Shown: positions 8,683 through 22,659 of the stretch, piece by piece
Numbering within the stretch: the first letter of the stretch is position 1
How the letters are laid out: every line of letters begins with the position of its first letter
NCBI RefSeq assembly: GCF_014083985.1
Contig: NZ_CP046907.1
Span: 124,001 to 188,000 of the forward strand
Direction of reading: 5' to 3'
DNA from: Streptomyces sp. SCUT-3
GTDB taxonomy: Bacteria; Actinomycetota; Actinomycetes; Streptomycetales; Streptomycetaceae
DNA length: 64,000 bases
Program-made: the position numbers and the translations under genes
Notes under the pieces: model-generated
What the model was told of the DNA's origin: nothing
Database searches by the model: none
The model's input: only the letters and a program-made list of their open reading frames with translations

Positions 8683-9677
8683 CGGCGGGTCCTTCCGGCG
8701 GGGGCGCGGCGGGGGCCGGCGAAGACGGCGGCCAGGCCTCCGGCCAGGGCGAGGGCGGCGGCCCCGGCGTACCGCCACATGGAGGGCAGGTCGCGGGTGG
8801 TGACCTGCGGGTCCGGGGGCAGCCCGTAGACCTCGGGCTCGTCCAGCAGGAGGAAGAACGCGCCGTCGCCGCCGACGCCGTCGCCGGGGTCGTGGCCGTA
8901 CAGCCGGGCGTCGGCGACGCCGGCCTCGTGCAGCTGTCCGACGCGCGCCGCGGCGCGTTCGCGCAGTTCCTCCAGCGGGCCGAACTGGATGGAGTCGGTG
9001 GGGCACGCCTTGGCGCAGGCGGGCTCCTGGCCGGCGCCGAGCCGGTCGTAGCACATCGTGCACTTGAAGGCCCGGCCGTCGCCCGGCCGCTGTTCGATGA
9101 CGCCGTAGGGGCAGGCGGGAACGCAGTAGCCGCAGCCGTTGCAGATGTCCTCCTGCACCACGACCGTGCCGAACTCGGTGCGGAACAGCGAGCCGGTGGG
9201 GCACACGTCCAGGCAGGCGGCGTGGGTGCAGTGCTTGCACACGTCGGAGGACATCAGCCAGCGCAGTTCGGTGCGGCCGTCCGGCGAGGGCGGGCCTGGC
9301 GTGGTGGGGGTGATCGCGGCCTGCTCCGGCGGGGTGGCCGAGCCCTGGGCGGCCAGGGCGAGCACGTCCACGTCCGTGTGGTCCACCGCGGCCTGCGCGT
9401 GGCCGAGGGGCTTGCTCTGCTCGATGAAGGCGACGTGCCGCCAGGTGGAGGCGCCCAGGCCCCGGGTGTTGTCGTAGGACATGCCGGTGAGTTCCAGGCC
9501 GTCCTCGGGGATGGCGTTCCACTCCTTGCAGGCCACCTCGCACGCCTTGCAGCCGATGCACACGGAGGTGTCGGTGAAGAACCCGACGCGTTCGGGGTGG
9601 TCCTCGTGGCCTGCCCGGCCCGCCGGGTCCTGGTCGGACCCGTCGGACGGGGCCGGGCGGGTGAGGGAGTCGGTCAT
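8679..9677 (-). CDS. Four-cluster [4Fe-4S] ferredoxin-like subunit of formate dehydrogenase
   Basis: A 332-residue electron-transfer subunit. Four cysteine groups are visible: CIGCKACEVACKEW (about 40-53), CKHCTHAACLDVCP, CNGCGYCVPACPYG and CTMCYDR...CAKACP, the DMSO-reductase/FdnH-type beta pattern with four [4Fe-4S] centres. A C-terminal hydrophobic helix (YAGAAALALAGGLAAVFAG) suggests membrane anchoring as in FdnH. The ATG at 9677 overlaps the stop of the catalytic gene (ATGA), and its own stop overlaps the start of the nrfD-type gene, so all three are translationally coupled. It wires the molybdenum subunit to the membrane anchor. Confidence 0.92.
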   Translation of the reverse strand: MTDSLTRPAPSDGSDQDPAGRAGHEDHPERVGFFTDTSVCIGCKACEVACKEWNAIPEDGLELTGMSYDNTRGLGASTWRHVAFIEQSKPLGHAQAAVDHTDVDVLALAAQGSATPPEQAAITPTTPGPPSPDGRTELRWLMSSDVCKHCTHAACLDVCPTGSLFRTEFGTVVVQEDICNGCGYCVPACPYGVIEQRPGDGRAFKCTMCYDRLGAGQEPACAKACPTDSIQFGPLEELRERAAARVGQLHEAGVADARLYGHDPGDGVGGDGAFFLLLDEPEVYGLPPDPQVTTRDLPSMWRYAGAAALALAGGLAAVFAGPRRAPAGRTRR

Positions 9678-12600
9678 CCGCGGATCTCCATTCCGGTGTG
9701 CTCGGTGATGCCGGCGCGCTCGCGGTACTCCTGGAGGAACTCCCGCAGCCGCGGGCCGCGGGGGCGGCGGCCGGGCCGGATGTCGGCGCTGAGCGCCTTG
9801 ACCTCCTGGATGTGGACGTTGGGGTCGAGCGCGACCGCCGACAGCTCGTTGGCCGCGTCCCCGCGGCTGTGCCCGTTGGGCCCCCAGTGGTAGGGCAGGC
9901 CGATCTGGTGGACGGTGCGGCCCTGCACCGTCAGGGGCGTCATCCGCTCGGTGACCATGACGCGGGCCTCCACCGCCCCGCGGGCGGTGACCACGGTGGC
10001 CCAGCCGGCGTGCTCCAGCCCCCGCTCGGCGGCCAGCTGCGGGGAGACCTCGCAGAAGAACTCCGGCTGCAGCTCGGCCAGGTAGGGCGACCAGCGGCTC
10101 ATGCCGCCGGCGGTGAAGTGCTCGGTGAGGCGGTAGGTGGTGACCACGTAGGGGAACACCTCGGCCCCGGGGTCGTCCCCGCTGGGGTGGAAGCGGTTGT
10201 AGGTGCGGGAGAACACCTGCCGCACCGGGTTGCGCTGCTGCCTGCCGTACAGCGGGTTGCGCACGGGCGAGTCCTGGGGCTCGTAGTGGGTGGGCATCGG
10301 GCCGTCCGTCAGGCCCGCGGGCGCGTACAGCCAGCCCTTGCCGTCGGACTGCATGATGAACGGGTCGTTGCCGGCGAGGGCGTCCGGTCCCTTCGCGCCC
10401 TCGGGCGGGCGGTAGGACGGCGGGCGGTCGGCGATGAAGTCGGGGACGTCGTGGCCGGTCCAGCGCCCTTGTTCGGCGTCCCACCACACCAGCGCCTTGC
10501 GGTCGCTCCACGGGTTGCCGTCGGGGTCGGCGGAGCAGCGGTTGTACAGGATGCGGCGGTTGGCCGGCCAGGCCCACGCCCAGTCGGCGGCGATCCAGTC
10601 CTGTTCGGTGTGCGGCTTCTTGCGGGCGGCCTGGTTGACGCCGTCGGCGTAGACGCCGCAGTAGATCCAGCAGCCGCAGGAGGTGGAGCCGTCGTCCTTG
10701 AGCCGGTCGTAGCCGGACAGCGGCTCGCCGTCGGAGGTGCTGCCGTTGATCTCGGCGAGGACGGCCTCGGCGTCGGGCTCCTGAAGTCGCCCGACGGTCG
10801 GGTAGTCCCAGGTCAGGTCGAGGACCGGCCGGTCCATCGGGTCGGTGGAGCCGGCCAGCCGCTCCCTGATGCGCCTGCCGAGGTGGTACATGAACCACAG
10901 GTCGCTGCGCGCGTCGCCGTCGGGCTCCTTGGCGGCGAAGTGCCACTGGAGCATGCGGTTGGTGTTGGTGAAGGACCCCTCCTTCTCGGTGTGCGCGGCG
11001 GCGGGGAAGAAGAACACCTCGGTGGCGATGTCCTCGGTGCGCAGCTCGCCCGTCTCGGTCTCGGGGCCGTCCTTCCACCAGGTGGCGGACTCCACCAGGG
11101 AGAAGTCGCGCACGACGAGCCATTCGAGGTTGGCCATGCCCAGGCGCTGCATCCTGGCGTTGGCCGATCCCACGGCCGGGTTCTCCCCCATGAGGAAGTA
11201 GCCCTTGCACTCGCCGTCGATCTGGGCCATGGCGGTCTCGTAGGTGCTGTGCGAGCCGGTCAGGCGCGGCAGGTGGCCGAAGCAGTAGTCGTTGTCGGCG
11301 GTGGCCGCGTCCCCCCAGTAGGCCTTCAGCAGGCTCACCAGGTAGGCCTTCATGTTGGCCCAGTAGCCCTTCTGGGCGCCGACCGTCTCCACGAAGGTGC
11401 CGAGGTCCTCGTGGTCGTGCGCCTGCGGCACGGGGATGTAGCCGGGCAGCAGGTTGTACAGGGTGGGGATGTCGCTGGAGCCCTGGATGCTGGCGTGGCC
11501 GCGCAGGGCCTGGATGCCGCCGCCGGGGCGGCCCATGTTGCCCAGCAGCAGCTGCAGGATGCAGGCGGTGCGGATGTACTGCGCGCCGACGGTGTGCTGG
11601 GTCCAGCCCACGGCGTAGGCGAACTCGGTGGTGCGCTCGCGCCCGGAGTTGGCCACCAGGGTGCGGCAGACCTCCGCGAAGAGGTCCTGGGGGATGCCGC
11701 AGGTCTCCTCGACCATCTGCGGGGTGTAGCGGGCGTAGTGGCGCTTGAGGATCTGGTAGACGCACCTCGGGTGCTGCAGGGTGGGGTCGTGGCGCGGCTC
11801 GCCGGACAGGGCGGGGCCGCCGGCTCCGTGGGACTCGGCCCCGCCGGACTCCCCGGTGCCCCCGCCGCCGTGGGTGCGCGTCCCGTCGGGCGCGTCCCGT
11901 TCCCCGGAGGCGGCCCGCACGGGTGCGCCCTCGTACTGCCAGGAGCGGATGTCGTAGCGGCCGGTCTCCTCGTCTAGTCCGGAGAAGACGCCGTCGAGCT
12001 CCTCGGTGTCGCGGAAGTCCTCGCTGACGATCGTCGCGGCGTTGGTGTACTCCAGGACGAACTCGCGGAACTCGGAGCCGGTGCTCAGGACGTGGTTGAC
12101 CAGGCCGCCCAGGAAGGCGATGTCGCTGCCGGCGCGGATGGGCACGTGCAGGTCGGCCAGGGCGCTGGTGCGGGTGAACCGCGGGTCGACGTGGATGACC
12201 TTGGCGCCGCGGGCCTTGGCCTCCATGACCCACTGGAAGCCGACCGGGTGGGCCTCGGCGAAGTTGGAGCCCTCGATGACGATGCAGTCGGCGTTCTGCA
12301 GGTCCTGCAGGAAGGTGGTGGCGCCGCCGCGGCCGAAGGAGGTGCCGAGGCCGGCGACGGTGGAGCTGTGGCACACCCGGGCCTGGTTCTCGACCTGGAC
12401 CACGCCCAGGCCGGTGAACAGCTTCTTGATGAGGTAGTTCTCCTCGTTGTCCAGGGCCGCCCCGCCCAGGCTGGCGATGCCCATGGTGCGGTTGACCCGC
12501 TTGCCCTCGTGCTCCCACTGCCAGGTCTCGCGCCGGGTGCGGACCACGCGGTCGGCCACCATGTCCATGGCGGTCTCCAGGTCCAGCGGCTCCCACTCGG

Positions 12601-12937
12601 TGGCGTGGGGGCGGCGGTACAGCACCTGGTGCATGCGGGCGTCCCCGGTGGTCAGCTGGAGCGTCGCCGACCCCTTCGGGCACAGCCGCCCCCGGCTGAC
12701 GGGCGAGTCCGGGTCGCCCTCGATCTGCACGACCTTCTCGTCCTTGACGTAGACGTTCTGCGCGCAGCCCACCGCGCAGTACGGGCAGACGGATTTGACG
12801 ACCCGGTCGGCTGTCCCGGTGCGCGGACGCAACCGCCTGGTGCGTTCGGAGGCCGCGGCCGCGCCGCGCCCGGTCCGGTCCTCCCCGGTGATCTGCCGGT
12901 ACACCGGCCACTCGTGGATCCAGGTGCGTACGCCCAT
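9674..12937 (-). CDS. fdhA: Formate dehydrogenase catalytic subunit, molybdenum, cysteine type
   Basis: A 1087-residue molybdopterin oxidoreductase. The N-terminal [4Fe-4S] motif is Cys51-X2-Cys54-X3-Cys58-X27-Cys86. The metal ligand is Cys189, encoded by TGC, followed by His190 (ARVCHSSTVAGLGTSFGRG), the Cys/Sec-His signature of formate dehydrogenases, so this is not a selenoprotein. The C-terminus has the molybdopterin-dinucleotide domain (VVTTYRLTEHF, IGLPYHWGPNG). A Gly/Ser-rich insert (about residues 335-370) precedes HPRCVYQILKRHYARY. No twin-arginine signal is evident at the N-terminus, so the active site may face the cytoplasm. ATG 12937 follows GGGAGGA. First gene of the operon; no fdhD-like chaperone gene is in the window. 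Confidence 0.93.
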   Translation of the reverse strand: MGVRTWIHEWPVYRQITGEDRTGRGAAAASERTRRLRPRTGTADRVVKSVCPYCAVGCAQNVYVKDEKVVQIEGDPDSPVSRGRLCPKGSATLQLTTGDARMHQVLYRRPHATEWEPLDLETAMDMVADRVVRTRRETWQWEHEGKRVNRTMGIASLGGAALDNEENYLIKKLFTGLGVVQVENQARVCHSSTVAGLGTSFGRGGATTFLQDLQNADCIVIEGSNFAEAHPVGFQWVMEAKARGAKVIHVDPRFTRTSALADLHVPIRAGSDIAFLGGLVNHVLSTGSEFREFVLEYTNAATIVSEDFRDTEELDGVFSGLDEETGRYDIRSWQYEGAPVRAASGERDAPDGTRTHGGGGTGESGGAESHGAGGPALSGEPRHDPTLQHPRCVYQILKRHYARYTPQMVEETCGIPQDLFAEVCRTLVANSGRERTTEFAYAVGWTQHTVGAQYIRTACILQLLLGNMGRPGGGIQALRGHASIQGSSDIPTLYNLLPGYIPVPQAHDHEDLGTFVETVGAQKGYWANMKAYLVSLLKAYWGDAATADNDYCFGHLPRLTGSHSTYETAMAQIDGECKGYFLMGENPAVGSANARMQRLGMANLEWLVVRDFSLVESATWWKDGPETETGELRTEDIATEVFFFPAAAHTEKEGSFTNTNRMLQWHFAAKEPDGDARSDLWFMYHLGRRIRERLAGSTDPMDRPVLDLTWDYPTVGRLQEPDAEAVLAEINGSTSDGEPLSGYDRLKDDGSTSCGCWIYCGVYADGVNQAARKKPHTEQDWIAADWAWAWPANRRILYNRCSADPDGNPWSDRKALVWWDAEQGRWTGHDVPDFIADRPPSYRPPEGAKGPDALAGNDPFIMQSDGKGWLYAPAGLTDGPMPTHYEPQDSPVRNPLYGRQQRNPVRQVFSRTYNRFHPSGDDPGAEVFPYVVTTYRLTEHFTAGGMSRWSPYLAELQPEFFCEVSPQLAAERGLEHAGWATVVTARGAVEARVMVTERMTPLTVQGRTVHQIGLPYHWGPNGHSRGDAANELSAVALDPNVHIQEVKALSADIRPGRRPRGPRLREFLQEYRERAGITEHTGMEIRG

Positions 12938-13275
12938 GGCTCGTCCTCCCGGGCAGGTCGTCCGACGGGTCCGCCCCGTGCGGGCGCGGCGTGCGGGGCC
13001 CGTCACCGCAGGTGTGCGCGACCGGCCGCCGTGTTCACCGCCCCTGAGGTCCATGGAGTCGCGCATTCGCCGGACGCGCAACCGGAGGAGGCGGCGTGCG
13101 CGGGGCCGGCCCCGGCCGCGAGGGCGCGGTCGCGCCGGTTGCGTCGGTGCTGGACGAGCAGCACGCCGGGGAAACACCGCCCGCCGGAAGACCGGGGCAC
13201 GAGGAGACGGACACCACGGAAACGGGGGTCAGGGACGAGCGGGACGGGGCCCGGCGTACGGGCCCCGGGCGGGCG
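12938..13275. other. Non-coding region upstream of the formate dehydrogenase operon
   Basis: A 338-bp gap between two minus-strand genes that should hold the fdh promoter. I could not find convincing -35/-10 hexamers or an operator palindrome. A plus-strand GTG at 13096 after GGAGGAGG opens a frame that then runs antisense through the whole YchJ-like gene; I do not accept it as a gene. Confidence 0.5.
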
Positions 13276-13689
13276 TCAGTCCAGGGCGTCCAGGTACGTC
13301 CACAGGCCTTCCACGCGCACGAAGCGGCTGTTCTCGTGGAGCGAGAAGGCGCGGCCGCCCTCGGTGAAGCGGGCCCGGAACTCCACCGTGCCCTCGGTGT
13401 GGAACGGGCCGCCGCCGGTGCCGCCGAGGATCTCCAGGCCGGTCCAGCGCTGCCGCGGGTCGAGTTCGAGGGAGGCCGGGCGCGTGGAGGGGTGCCAGGT
13501 CCGCAGCAGGTATTCGGCGTCCCCCGCCGCGAAGGCGCTGTAGCGGGAGCGCATGAGCCGCTCCGCCGTGGGGGCCGCCTCCCGGCTCCGGTGGAGGGCG
13601 CCGCAGCAGTCGGCGTAGGACCCGCCGGATTCGCAGGGGCAGGGGCGTTCCGGGGCGGACGCCCGGGGGCGTGCGTTCTTCTTGGGCAT
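13276..13689 (-). CDS. YchJ-like UPF0225 protein with SEC-C zinc motif
   Basis: A 137-residue protein with an N-terminal SEC-C zinc-binding motif (CPCESGGSYADCCG, residues 17-30) after a basic head, then the YchJ/UPF0225 domain with AERLMRSRYSAFAAGDAEYLL, TWHPSTRP and WTGLEIL. The length is normal for actinobacterial members (125-140). The start is ATG 13689. The function is unknown; the C-terminal part has an NTF2-like fold by family knowledge. The codon usage is typical. Its position beside the fdh operon may be chance. Confidence 0.88.
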   Translation of the reverse strand: MPKKNARPRASAPERPCPCESGGSYADCCGALHRSREAAPTAERLMRSRYSAFAAGDAEYLLRTWHPSTRPASLELDPRQRWTGLEILGGTGGGPFHTEGTVEFRARFTEGGRAFSLHENSRFVRVEGLWTYLDALD

Positions 13690-13882
13690 CCCCCGATTGT
13701 CGCCTCCCCGCGGGCGCGGGCCTCCCCCGGGGCACGGGGGGAGGTCAGGGCGTGCAGGGCGCGTCGCTCCGGGCGCGCCCCCGGGTGATCACCTCTCCTA
13801 TCCTGGACGGAAGGCCTGGTGATGCGGTGCGGTGCGGTGCGCGCGGCCGACGACGGGCATGCTGCGCGGAAGGGCGGAACCG

Positions 13883-15241
13883 ATGGACCGGGACGAAGGA
13901 CCGGCACAGCCGGCGGTGCCGCCGCCGGCCGCCTCCCACAGGCCCCTGTCGGCACTGCCCCCCGACGCCGACCCGGGGCGCCTCGGCGAACAGCTCGAGG
14001 CCCTGACCCGCGCCCAGGAGAGGCTGCGGGGCCTGCTGGAGGCGGTGCTGGCGATCAGCAGGGAGCTGGAGCTGCCCGTGGTGCTGCGTCGGATCGTGTC
14101 CACCGCGATGGAGCTGATCGGCGCCCGCTACGGCGCCATGGGCGTGCTGGACGAGAACGGCGAGGGGCTGTCGGAGTTCATCCCCCTGGGCCTGGAGGAG
14201 CAGGAGTACGCCGACCTGGCCGGGTCGGAGTTCCCGCACGGCCGCGGGCTGCTGGGGCACCTGATCCACCACCCCGAGCCGCTGCGGGTCGACGACATCC
14301 CCGGGCACCCGGAGTCCGCCGGCTTCCCGCCCGGCCACCCTCCGATGCGCACCCTGCTCGGGGTCGCCGTCCAGGTGCGCGACCGGGTCTACGGGAACCT
14401 CTACCTGTCGGACCGGCGCGACGGCCTGCCCTTCGACGCGCAGGACGAGGCCGTCCTGGTCGCCCTGGCCGGTGCCGCCGGGGTGGCGATCGAGAACGCC
14501 CGCCTCTACCAGCAGGTCCGGGCCGGCGCCGAGCAGTTCCAGCGGCTGCTGCTGCCCCGGCTGCCCGACCTGCGCCCGTTCGAGGCCGCCGCGGTCTACC
14601 GGCCCGCCACCGCCCCCGGCCACCTGGGCGGCGACTGGTACGACGCGCTGCTGCTGCCCGACGGCGCGTGCGGCGCCGTCATCGGCGACGTCGTCGGCCA
14701 CGACATCAAGGCCGCGGCCGCCATGGCCCAGACCCGCAACATGCTGCGCGCCCTGCTCTACGACCGGCACACCCCGCCCAGCTCGGTCCTCGCCCAGCTG
14801 GACCACACCCTCCACGCGATCACCGAGAACCCCGTGACCACGGCCTGCCTGGCCCGCATCGAGCCCGCCGGCGGCGCCTGGACGCTGCACTGGAGCAGTG
14901 CCGGCCACCCGCCGCCGCTGCTGGTCGCCCCCGACGGGCGCACCGAGTACCTGCACGCCGACCCCGGTCTGCCGCTGGGCGTGGACACCGCCCTGCCGCG
15001 CCCGGACCACACCCGTCCGCTGGAGGCGGGCACCACCGTCGTGATGTTCACCGACGGGCTGGTCGAGCACCCCGGCCACTCCATCGACGCGGGTCTGGAC
15101 GCCCTCGCCGCCGTCGCCGCCGCCCACGCCGGCCTGCCCCTGGACCGCCTGTGCGAGCTCCTGGCCGACCGGCACCCCAGCGACGGCCACGACGACATGG
15201 CCGTGCTGGCCCTGCGCACCCCCTCGGGCCCGCACGCCTGA
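13883..15241 (+). CDS. GAF-SpoIIE PP2C-family serine phosphatase
   Basis: A 452-residue soluble protein. After a proline-rich head and a short coiled coil it has a GAF domain (about 60-215) with ELIGARYGAMGVLDE, LRVDDIPGHPESAGFPPGHP and GNLYLSD, then a SpoIIE phosphatase domain (about 225-450) with HLGGDWYDALLL, IGDVVGHD, SAGHPPPLL, MFTDGLVEHPG and DDMAVLALR, which supply the metal-binding aspartates. This set is intact. ATG 13883 is preferred because GGAAGGGCGG precedes it; ATG 13859 is in frame but lacks a good site. Known relatives dephosphorylate STAS antagonists. It converges on the ANTAR-SpoIIE gene, with only 21 bp between stops. Confidence 0.88.
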   Translation: MDRDEGPAQPAVPPPAASHRPLSALPPDADPGRLGEQLEALTRAQERLRGLLEAVLAISRELELPVVLRRIVSTAMELIGARYGAMGVLDENGEGLSEFIPLGLEEQEYADLAGSEFPHGRGLLGHLIHHPEPLRVDDIPGHPESAGFPPGHPPMRTLLGVAVQVRDRVYGNLYLSDRRDGLPFDAQDEAVLVALAGAAGVAIENARLYQQVRAGAEQFQRLLLPRLPDLRPFEAAAVYRPATAPGHLGGDWYDALLLPDGACGAVIGDVVGHDIKAAAAMAQTRNMLRALLYDRHTPPSSVLAQLDHTLHAITENPVTTACLARIEPAGGAWTLHWSSAGHPPPLLVAPDGRTEYLHADPGLPLGVDTALPRPDHTRPLEAGTTVVMFTDGLVEHPGHSIDAGLDALAAVAAAHAGLPLDRLCELLADRHPSDGHDDMAVLALRTPSGPHA

Positions 15242-15262
15242 GCCCTCCCCCGGGCGGCGGCG

Positions 15263-17580
15263 TCAGTCCAGCTGGATGCCGATCAGGCAGGTGTCGTCGT
15301 CGGTGTCGGAGCGGCTGTGGGTCAGCAGGCGGTCCAGCTGCTCCTCCAGGTCCGGGACCGGGGCGCCCGCCGCGGCGAGCAGCTGCTCCAGGGAGCGCTC
15401 CACGGAGCGGTCGCGCCGCTCCACCAGGCCGTCGGTGTACATCAGCAGGCGGTCCCCCGACTTCAGGGTGAGCTGCTCCTCCTCGTACTCGGCGTCGGGG
15501 ACGGCGCCCAGCAGGATGCCGCCAGGCAGGGGCAGCGCCCCGGTGGAGCCGCCCCTGACCAGGACGGGGGGCGGGTGCCCGGCCCGGGCCCAGCGCAGGA
15601 CGCCCGTCTGCGGGGTGTACAGGCCGCAGATGGCGGTGGCCGTGACCCGCTCGGTCAGGTGGTGGGCGACGGTGTTGAGCCAGCTCAGCAGCTGCGCGGG
15701 GCCGGCGCCGGTGGCGGCCAGGCCGCGCAGCGCGTTGCGCAGGACGACCATGCCGGTGGCCGCGTCGATGCCGTGGCCGGCCACGTCGCCGACGGTGAGC
15801 AGCACCTGGCTGCTGGGCAGGACCACGGCGTCGTACCAGTCGCCGCCCACCAGGTGGTCCTTCTCGGCCGGCCGGTAGCGCACGGCCACGTGCAGGCCGG
15901 ACGCGTGGACCGGGGCCGGGGCGGGCGGCATGATCGCCTGCTGGAGCTGCAGGGCCAGCCGGTTGCGCTCGGCCGCGCGCTGCTCGGTGTCGGCGAGCCG
16001 GTCGCGGGTGGCGGCCAGGGCGACCTCGGTCCAGTGCTGGGAGGAGACGTCCTGGTAGGCGCCGCGGACGGCGAGCAGGCGGTCGGCCGGGTCCATGACC
16101 GGTTCGGCGACGACCCGGATGTGCCGCACGACGCCGTCCGCGCGCTGCAGCCGGAAGGCGGTCGAGGCGGGCCGGTGGTGGTGCAGCAGGGTCCGTACGA
16201 ACCGGTTGATGGCCACCGAGTCGTCGGGGTGGGCGTGGTGGTGCAGCCGGGCCAGGGGGACCGGGGAGGCGGTCGGCGGCAGGCCGTGGAGGGCGTACAG
16301 CTGGCTGTTCCAGATGATCTCCCCGGTGACGGTGTTCTCCTCGAAGCCGCCGATGCGCCCCAGGCGCTGGGCGTGCTGCAGGAGGGTCGCCAGCCGGGTG
16401 GCCTCGTCCTCGGTGCGCATGCTGAGCAGCACCGAGTCGCCGTAGCGCCCGATGCCCACCGCGGCGACCGCGGTGATGGTGACCTGGTCGACCAGGGCGG
16501 TCAGGGTCATCCGTTCGGCCCGGAACGGCTCGCCGGTGGCGTGCACGCGCAGCACGTGCTCGTGGAGCCCGCCGTTGCGCGCCGCCAGGGGGTACGCCTC
16601 CAGCAGGCGCATGCCGGTGACCGCGGCGCGGCTGCGGCCGGCCAGGTCGGTGAAGTGCTCGTTGGTGTAGGCGATGCGGAAGTCGGTGACGTGTCCGCGG
16701 TCGTCGAGCACCGGCCGCAGGACCAGGGCGGGGTCGAGGAGGCCGTCGGCGAGGTCGACCAGGGGGCTCTCCGCGTTTCCCGGGACGGCCCCCTCGCCCG
16801 TCTCGGGGACGCTGCCCGGCAGCGTGTGGGCGCACAGTTCGGCCAGCGCGTCGAGCTGGCGCTCGACGACGGCGCTCAGCGGCGGCTGCGCGTAGGGCCA
16901 GCACACCTCCAGCACCCCCAGCACGCGCCCGGCGACGCGTGCCGGCAGCACGGCGCGGGCTCCGCCGGTGTCGCGGCCGCACCCGATGCCGAGGGCGCCG
17001 GCCGGCAGCTCCCCGTGCCAGTGCGGGCGGCGTTCGGCCAGGGCCCGCTGGGCCAGGGTGCCGACGCCGGGCGGGACGTAGCGCCACCGGTCCGCCTCGG
17101 CGGGCGGGAACCCGGCGTGGCCGGCCAGGGTCAGCGCGCCCCCGCGGTCCACGGCCCACACCGCCAGCGCGGTGGCGCCCAGCGGCGCGAGCGCCTGCTC
17201 CAGCAGGGACTCGGCCGCGGCCTGCGGGTCGCCGTCGAGCGAGCCGGCCTCGGCCGCCCGCATCCGCAGGGCGGCCGCGGGCGTGTGCGGGCCCTCGTCG
17301 GCGCGGAACCTCCTGGCCGGCAGGGCGTCGGTGACCGAGTCGTGGGCTGCGGCGTCGACGATGTCGGCGGCCAGCTCCAGCAGGGGCACCCGGGCGTCGG
17401 CCGCCAGCTGCTCCAGGTGCCGCGCGGCCTCGGTCGGGCCGCCGTGGCCGCGCTCGACCAGGATGCCGGTGGCGATGCCCACCAGGGTCCTGGCATCCGC
17501 GGAGTCCTGGGCCAGCGCCACGTCGTGGCGCAGCTGCTCGACGGTCGCGGCGAGCGCCTCGACGCCCCTCTCGTCCCCGC

Positions 17581-17584
<4 letters not shown>
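15263..17584 (-). CDS. ANTAR-GAF-PAS-PAS-SpoIIE PP2C-family phosphatase
   Basis: A 773-residue multi-domain regulator. Order: ANTAR-like three-helix RNA-binding domain (15-80; LVGIATGILVERGHGG...EAARHLEQLA), GAF (115-250), PAS (275-395; RIAYTNEHFTDLAGRSR), second PAS with PAC (400-520; GEIIWNSQLYALHGLPP), then SpoIIE/PP2C (575-770) with HLVGGDWYDAVVLP, GDVAGHGIDA, RAGHPPPVLV, MYTDGLVE and DDDTCL. The metal-site residues are kept. No membrane segment. The start GTG 17584 overlaps the TGA of the hybrid kinase (GTGA), so the two are co-translated and probably act in one pathway. The layout recalls osaC beside osaA in Streptomyces coelicolor, but the N-terminal ANTAR differs. Confidence 0.88.
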
Positions 17585-21615
<4,031 letters not shown>

Positions 21616-21963
21616 TACCGCCCTCTTGTCCTGGTGACCGGTTCTCGAGCGGCCGGACGGAGGGCCGGCCCGCAGGCCCCGCCCCGTCCGCGCAGGCGGG
21701 TGCCTCCGGGCATTCTTGCACGTTTGCCACTTGACAATGATTGACCAGCAAGCTTCTTCACTGACAGGACTTGTCGGCACCTGACCTTTTTGCCCTGTTC
21801 AGAGAGCCGGGGGCCGGCTCCCCTGCCGGACGGGGCATCGACCGTACCCCACCGCCAGTGACGATGATCACGGGCGGGCGCCGGGAACCGAACACCGGTC
21901 GCCCGCGTCACGCCCCTCGTGGCCGCAGGGGAGCGGCCCGCTCGACCGGGGGGAGACCCGTCC
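21616..21963. other. Divergent promoter region between hybrid kinase and lipoprotein
   Basis: A 348-bp gap. An AT-richer island at about 21710-21775 holds TTGACA-like and TTGTCA-like hexamers on both strands, but I cannot pair either with a good -10. The rest, up to the lipoprotein gene, is featureless GC-rich DNA. It must supply promoters for both divergent genes. Confidence 0.5.
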
Positions 21964-22629
21964 ATGTTCCGTACACGTGCCGCCACTGCGTGCCGCACGC
22001 TCGCCGTCGCCGCGCTGACCGCGGCAGTACTGGCCGGATGCCGGTCCGGGGACGACGCGGCGCCGACGCCGGACGGCCCGGCGACGCCCGCCACGGCTCC
22101 GGCGGCGCCCTCCGCGGCGGCGTCCTCGGCGCCGACGGCCCCGGCCGCCACCGCCGCCCCGGCGGGCGGGCGGAGGCTGGTCGACGCCGCCGAGGCGGGG
22201 GGCCTGAAGAAGCTGACCGGCCCGGGGGCCCTGTCCGACGTACCGGTCGACCCGGGCGAAATGACCGACGGCATGAACCTCGTGGCGGGCAACTTCGCCG
22301 CCCCCGGCTCCGGGGACGGCGAACCGGTGCTCTTCGAGGGCGTCGACAACGTCCCCGAGGACACCGTCAAGCGGCGCGAACACCTGTTCCGAGGGATGCT
22401 CGACCACGTCCGGTGGGACTTCGAGCTGGGCGTGCCCGAGGCGGAGCCCGTGGACGCCGGCCCGCTGGGCGGCTCGGTGGAGTGCCTGCTCGCCTCGCTC
22501 GCCGAGGACGGCAACGTCGTCTGCGGATGGGCGGACGAGGGCACCGCGGCCGTGGCCCTGTTCCCGGACAGTACGACGGCGGAGGCCGCCGAGCGGTTCG
22601 TGGCCATGCGCGCAGACCTCGAGCGCTGA
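21964..22629 (+). CDS. Secreted lipoprotein of unknown function
   Basis: A 221-residue protein with a lipoprotein signal: a basic start (MFRTR), a hydrophobic core and a lipobox ending VLAGC at about residue 22. A 45-residue Ala/Pro/Ser/Thr-rich linker follows, then a globular domain of about 150 residues with two cysteines (SVECLLASLAEDGNVVCGW) that could form a disulphide. The pattern (VDAGPLGGSVECL, CGWADEGTAAVALF, TAEAAERFVAMRADLE) resembles actinomycete surface lipoproteins with no known role. ATG 21964 follows GGGGGAG. It is divergent from the hybrid kinase gene, so it could be a regulated target, which is inference. Confidence 0.8.
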   Translation: MFRTRAATACRTLAVAALTAAVLAGCRSGDDAAPTPDGPATPATAPAAPSAAASSAPTAPAATAAPAGGRRLVDAAEAGGLKKLTGPGALSDVPVDPGEMTDGMNLVAGNFAAPGSGDGEPVLFEGVDNVPEDTVKRREHLFRGMLDHVRWDFELGVPEAEPVDAGPLGGSVECLLASLAEDGNVVCGWADEGTAAVALFPDSTTAEAAERFVAMRADLER

Positions 22630-22659
22630 GCGGGCCCCGAGCGCTGAGCGGGCCCCGAG
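22619..22659. repeat. 18-bp direct repeat after the lipoprotein stop
   Basis: The sequence GAGCGCTGAGCGGGCCCC occurs twice head to tail, the first copy overlapping the last codon and stop of the lipoprotein gene. A run of nine G follows at 22699-22707. It has no clear terminator shape; probably a simple duplication. Confidence 0.7.

Noticed and set aside
9674-12937. Formate dehydrogenase as a selenoprotein
   Set aside because: The active-site codon is TGC (Cys189) and there is no in-frame TGA or SECIS-like hairpin.
13096-13788. GTG frame behind GGAGGAGG on the plus strand
   Set aside because: It runs through the whole YchJ-like gene in antisense and shows no domain; the purine-rich site is probably chance.
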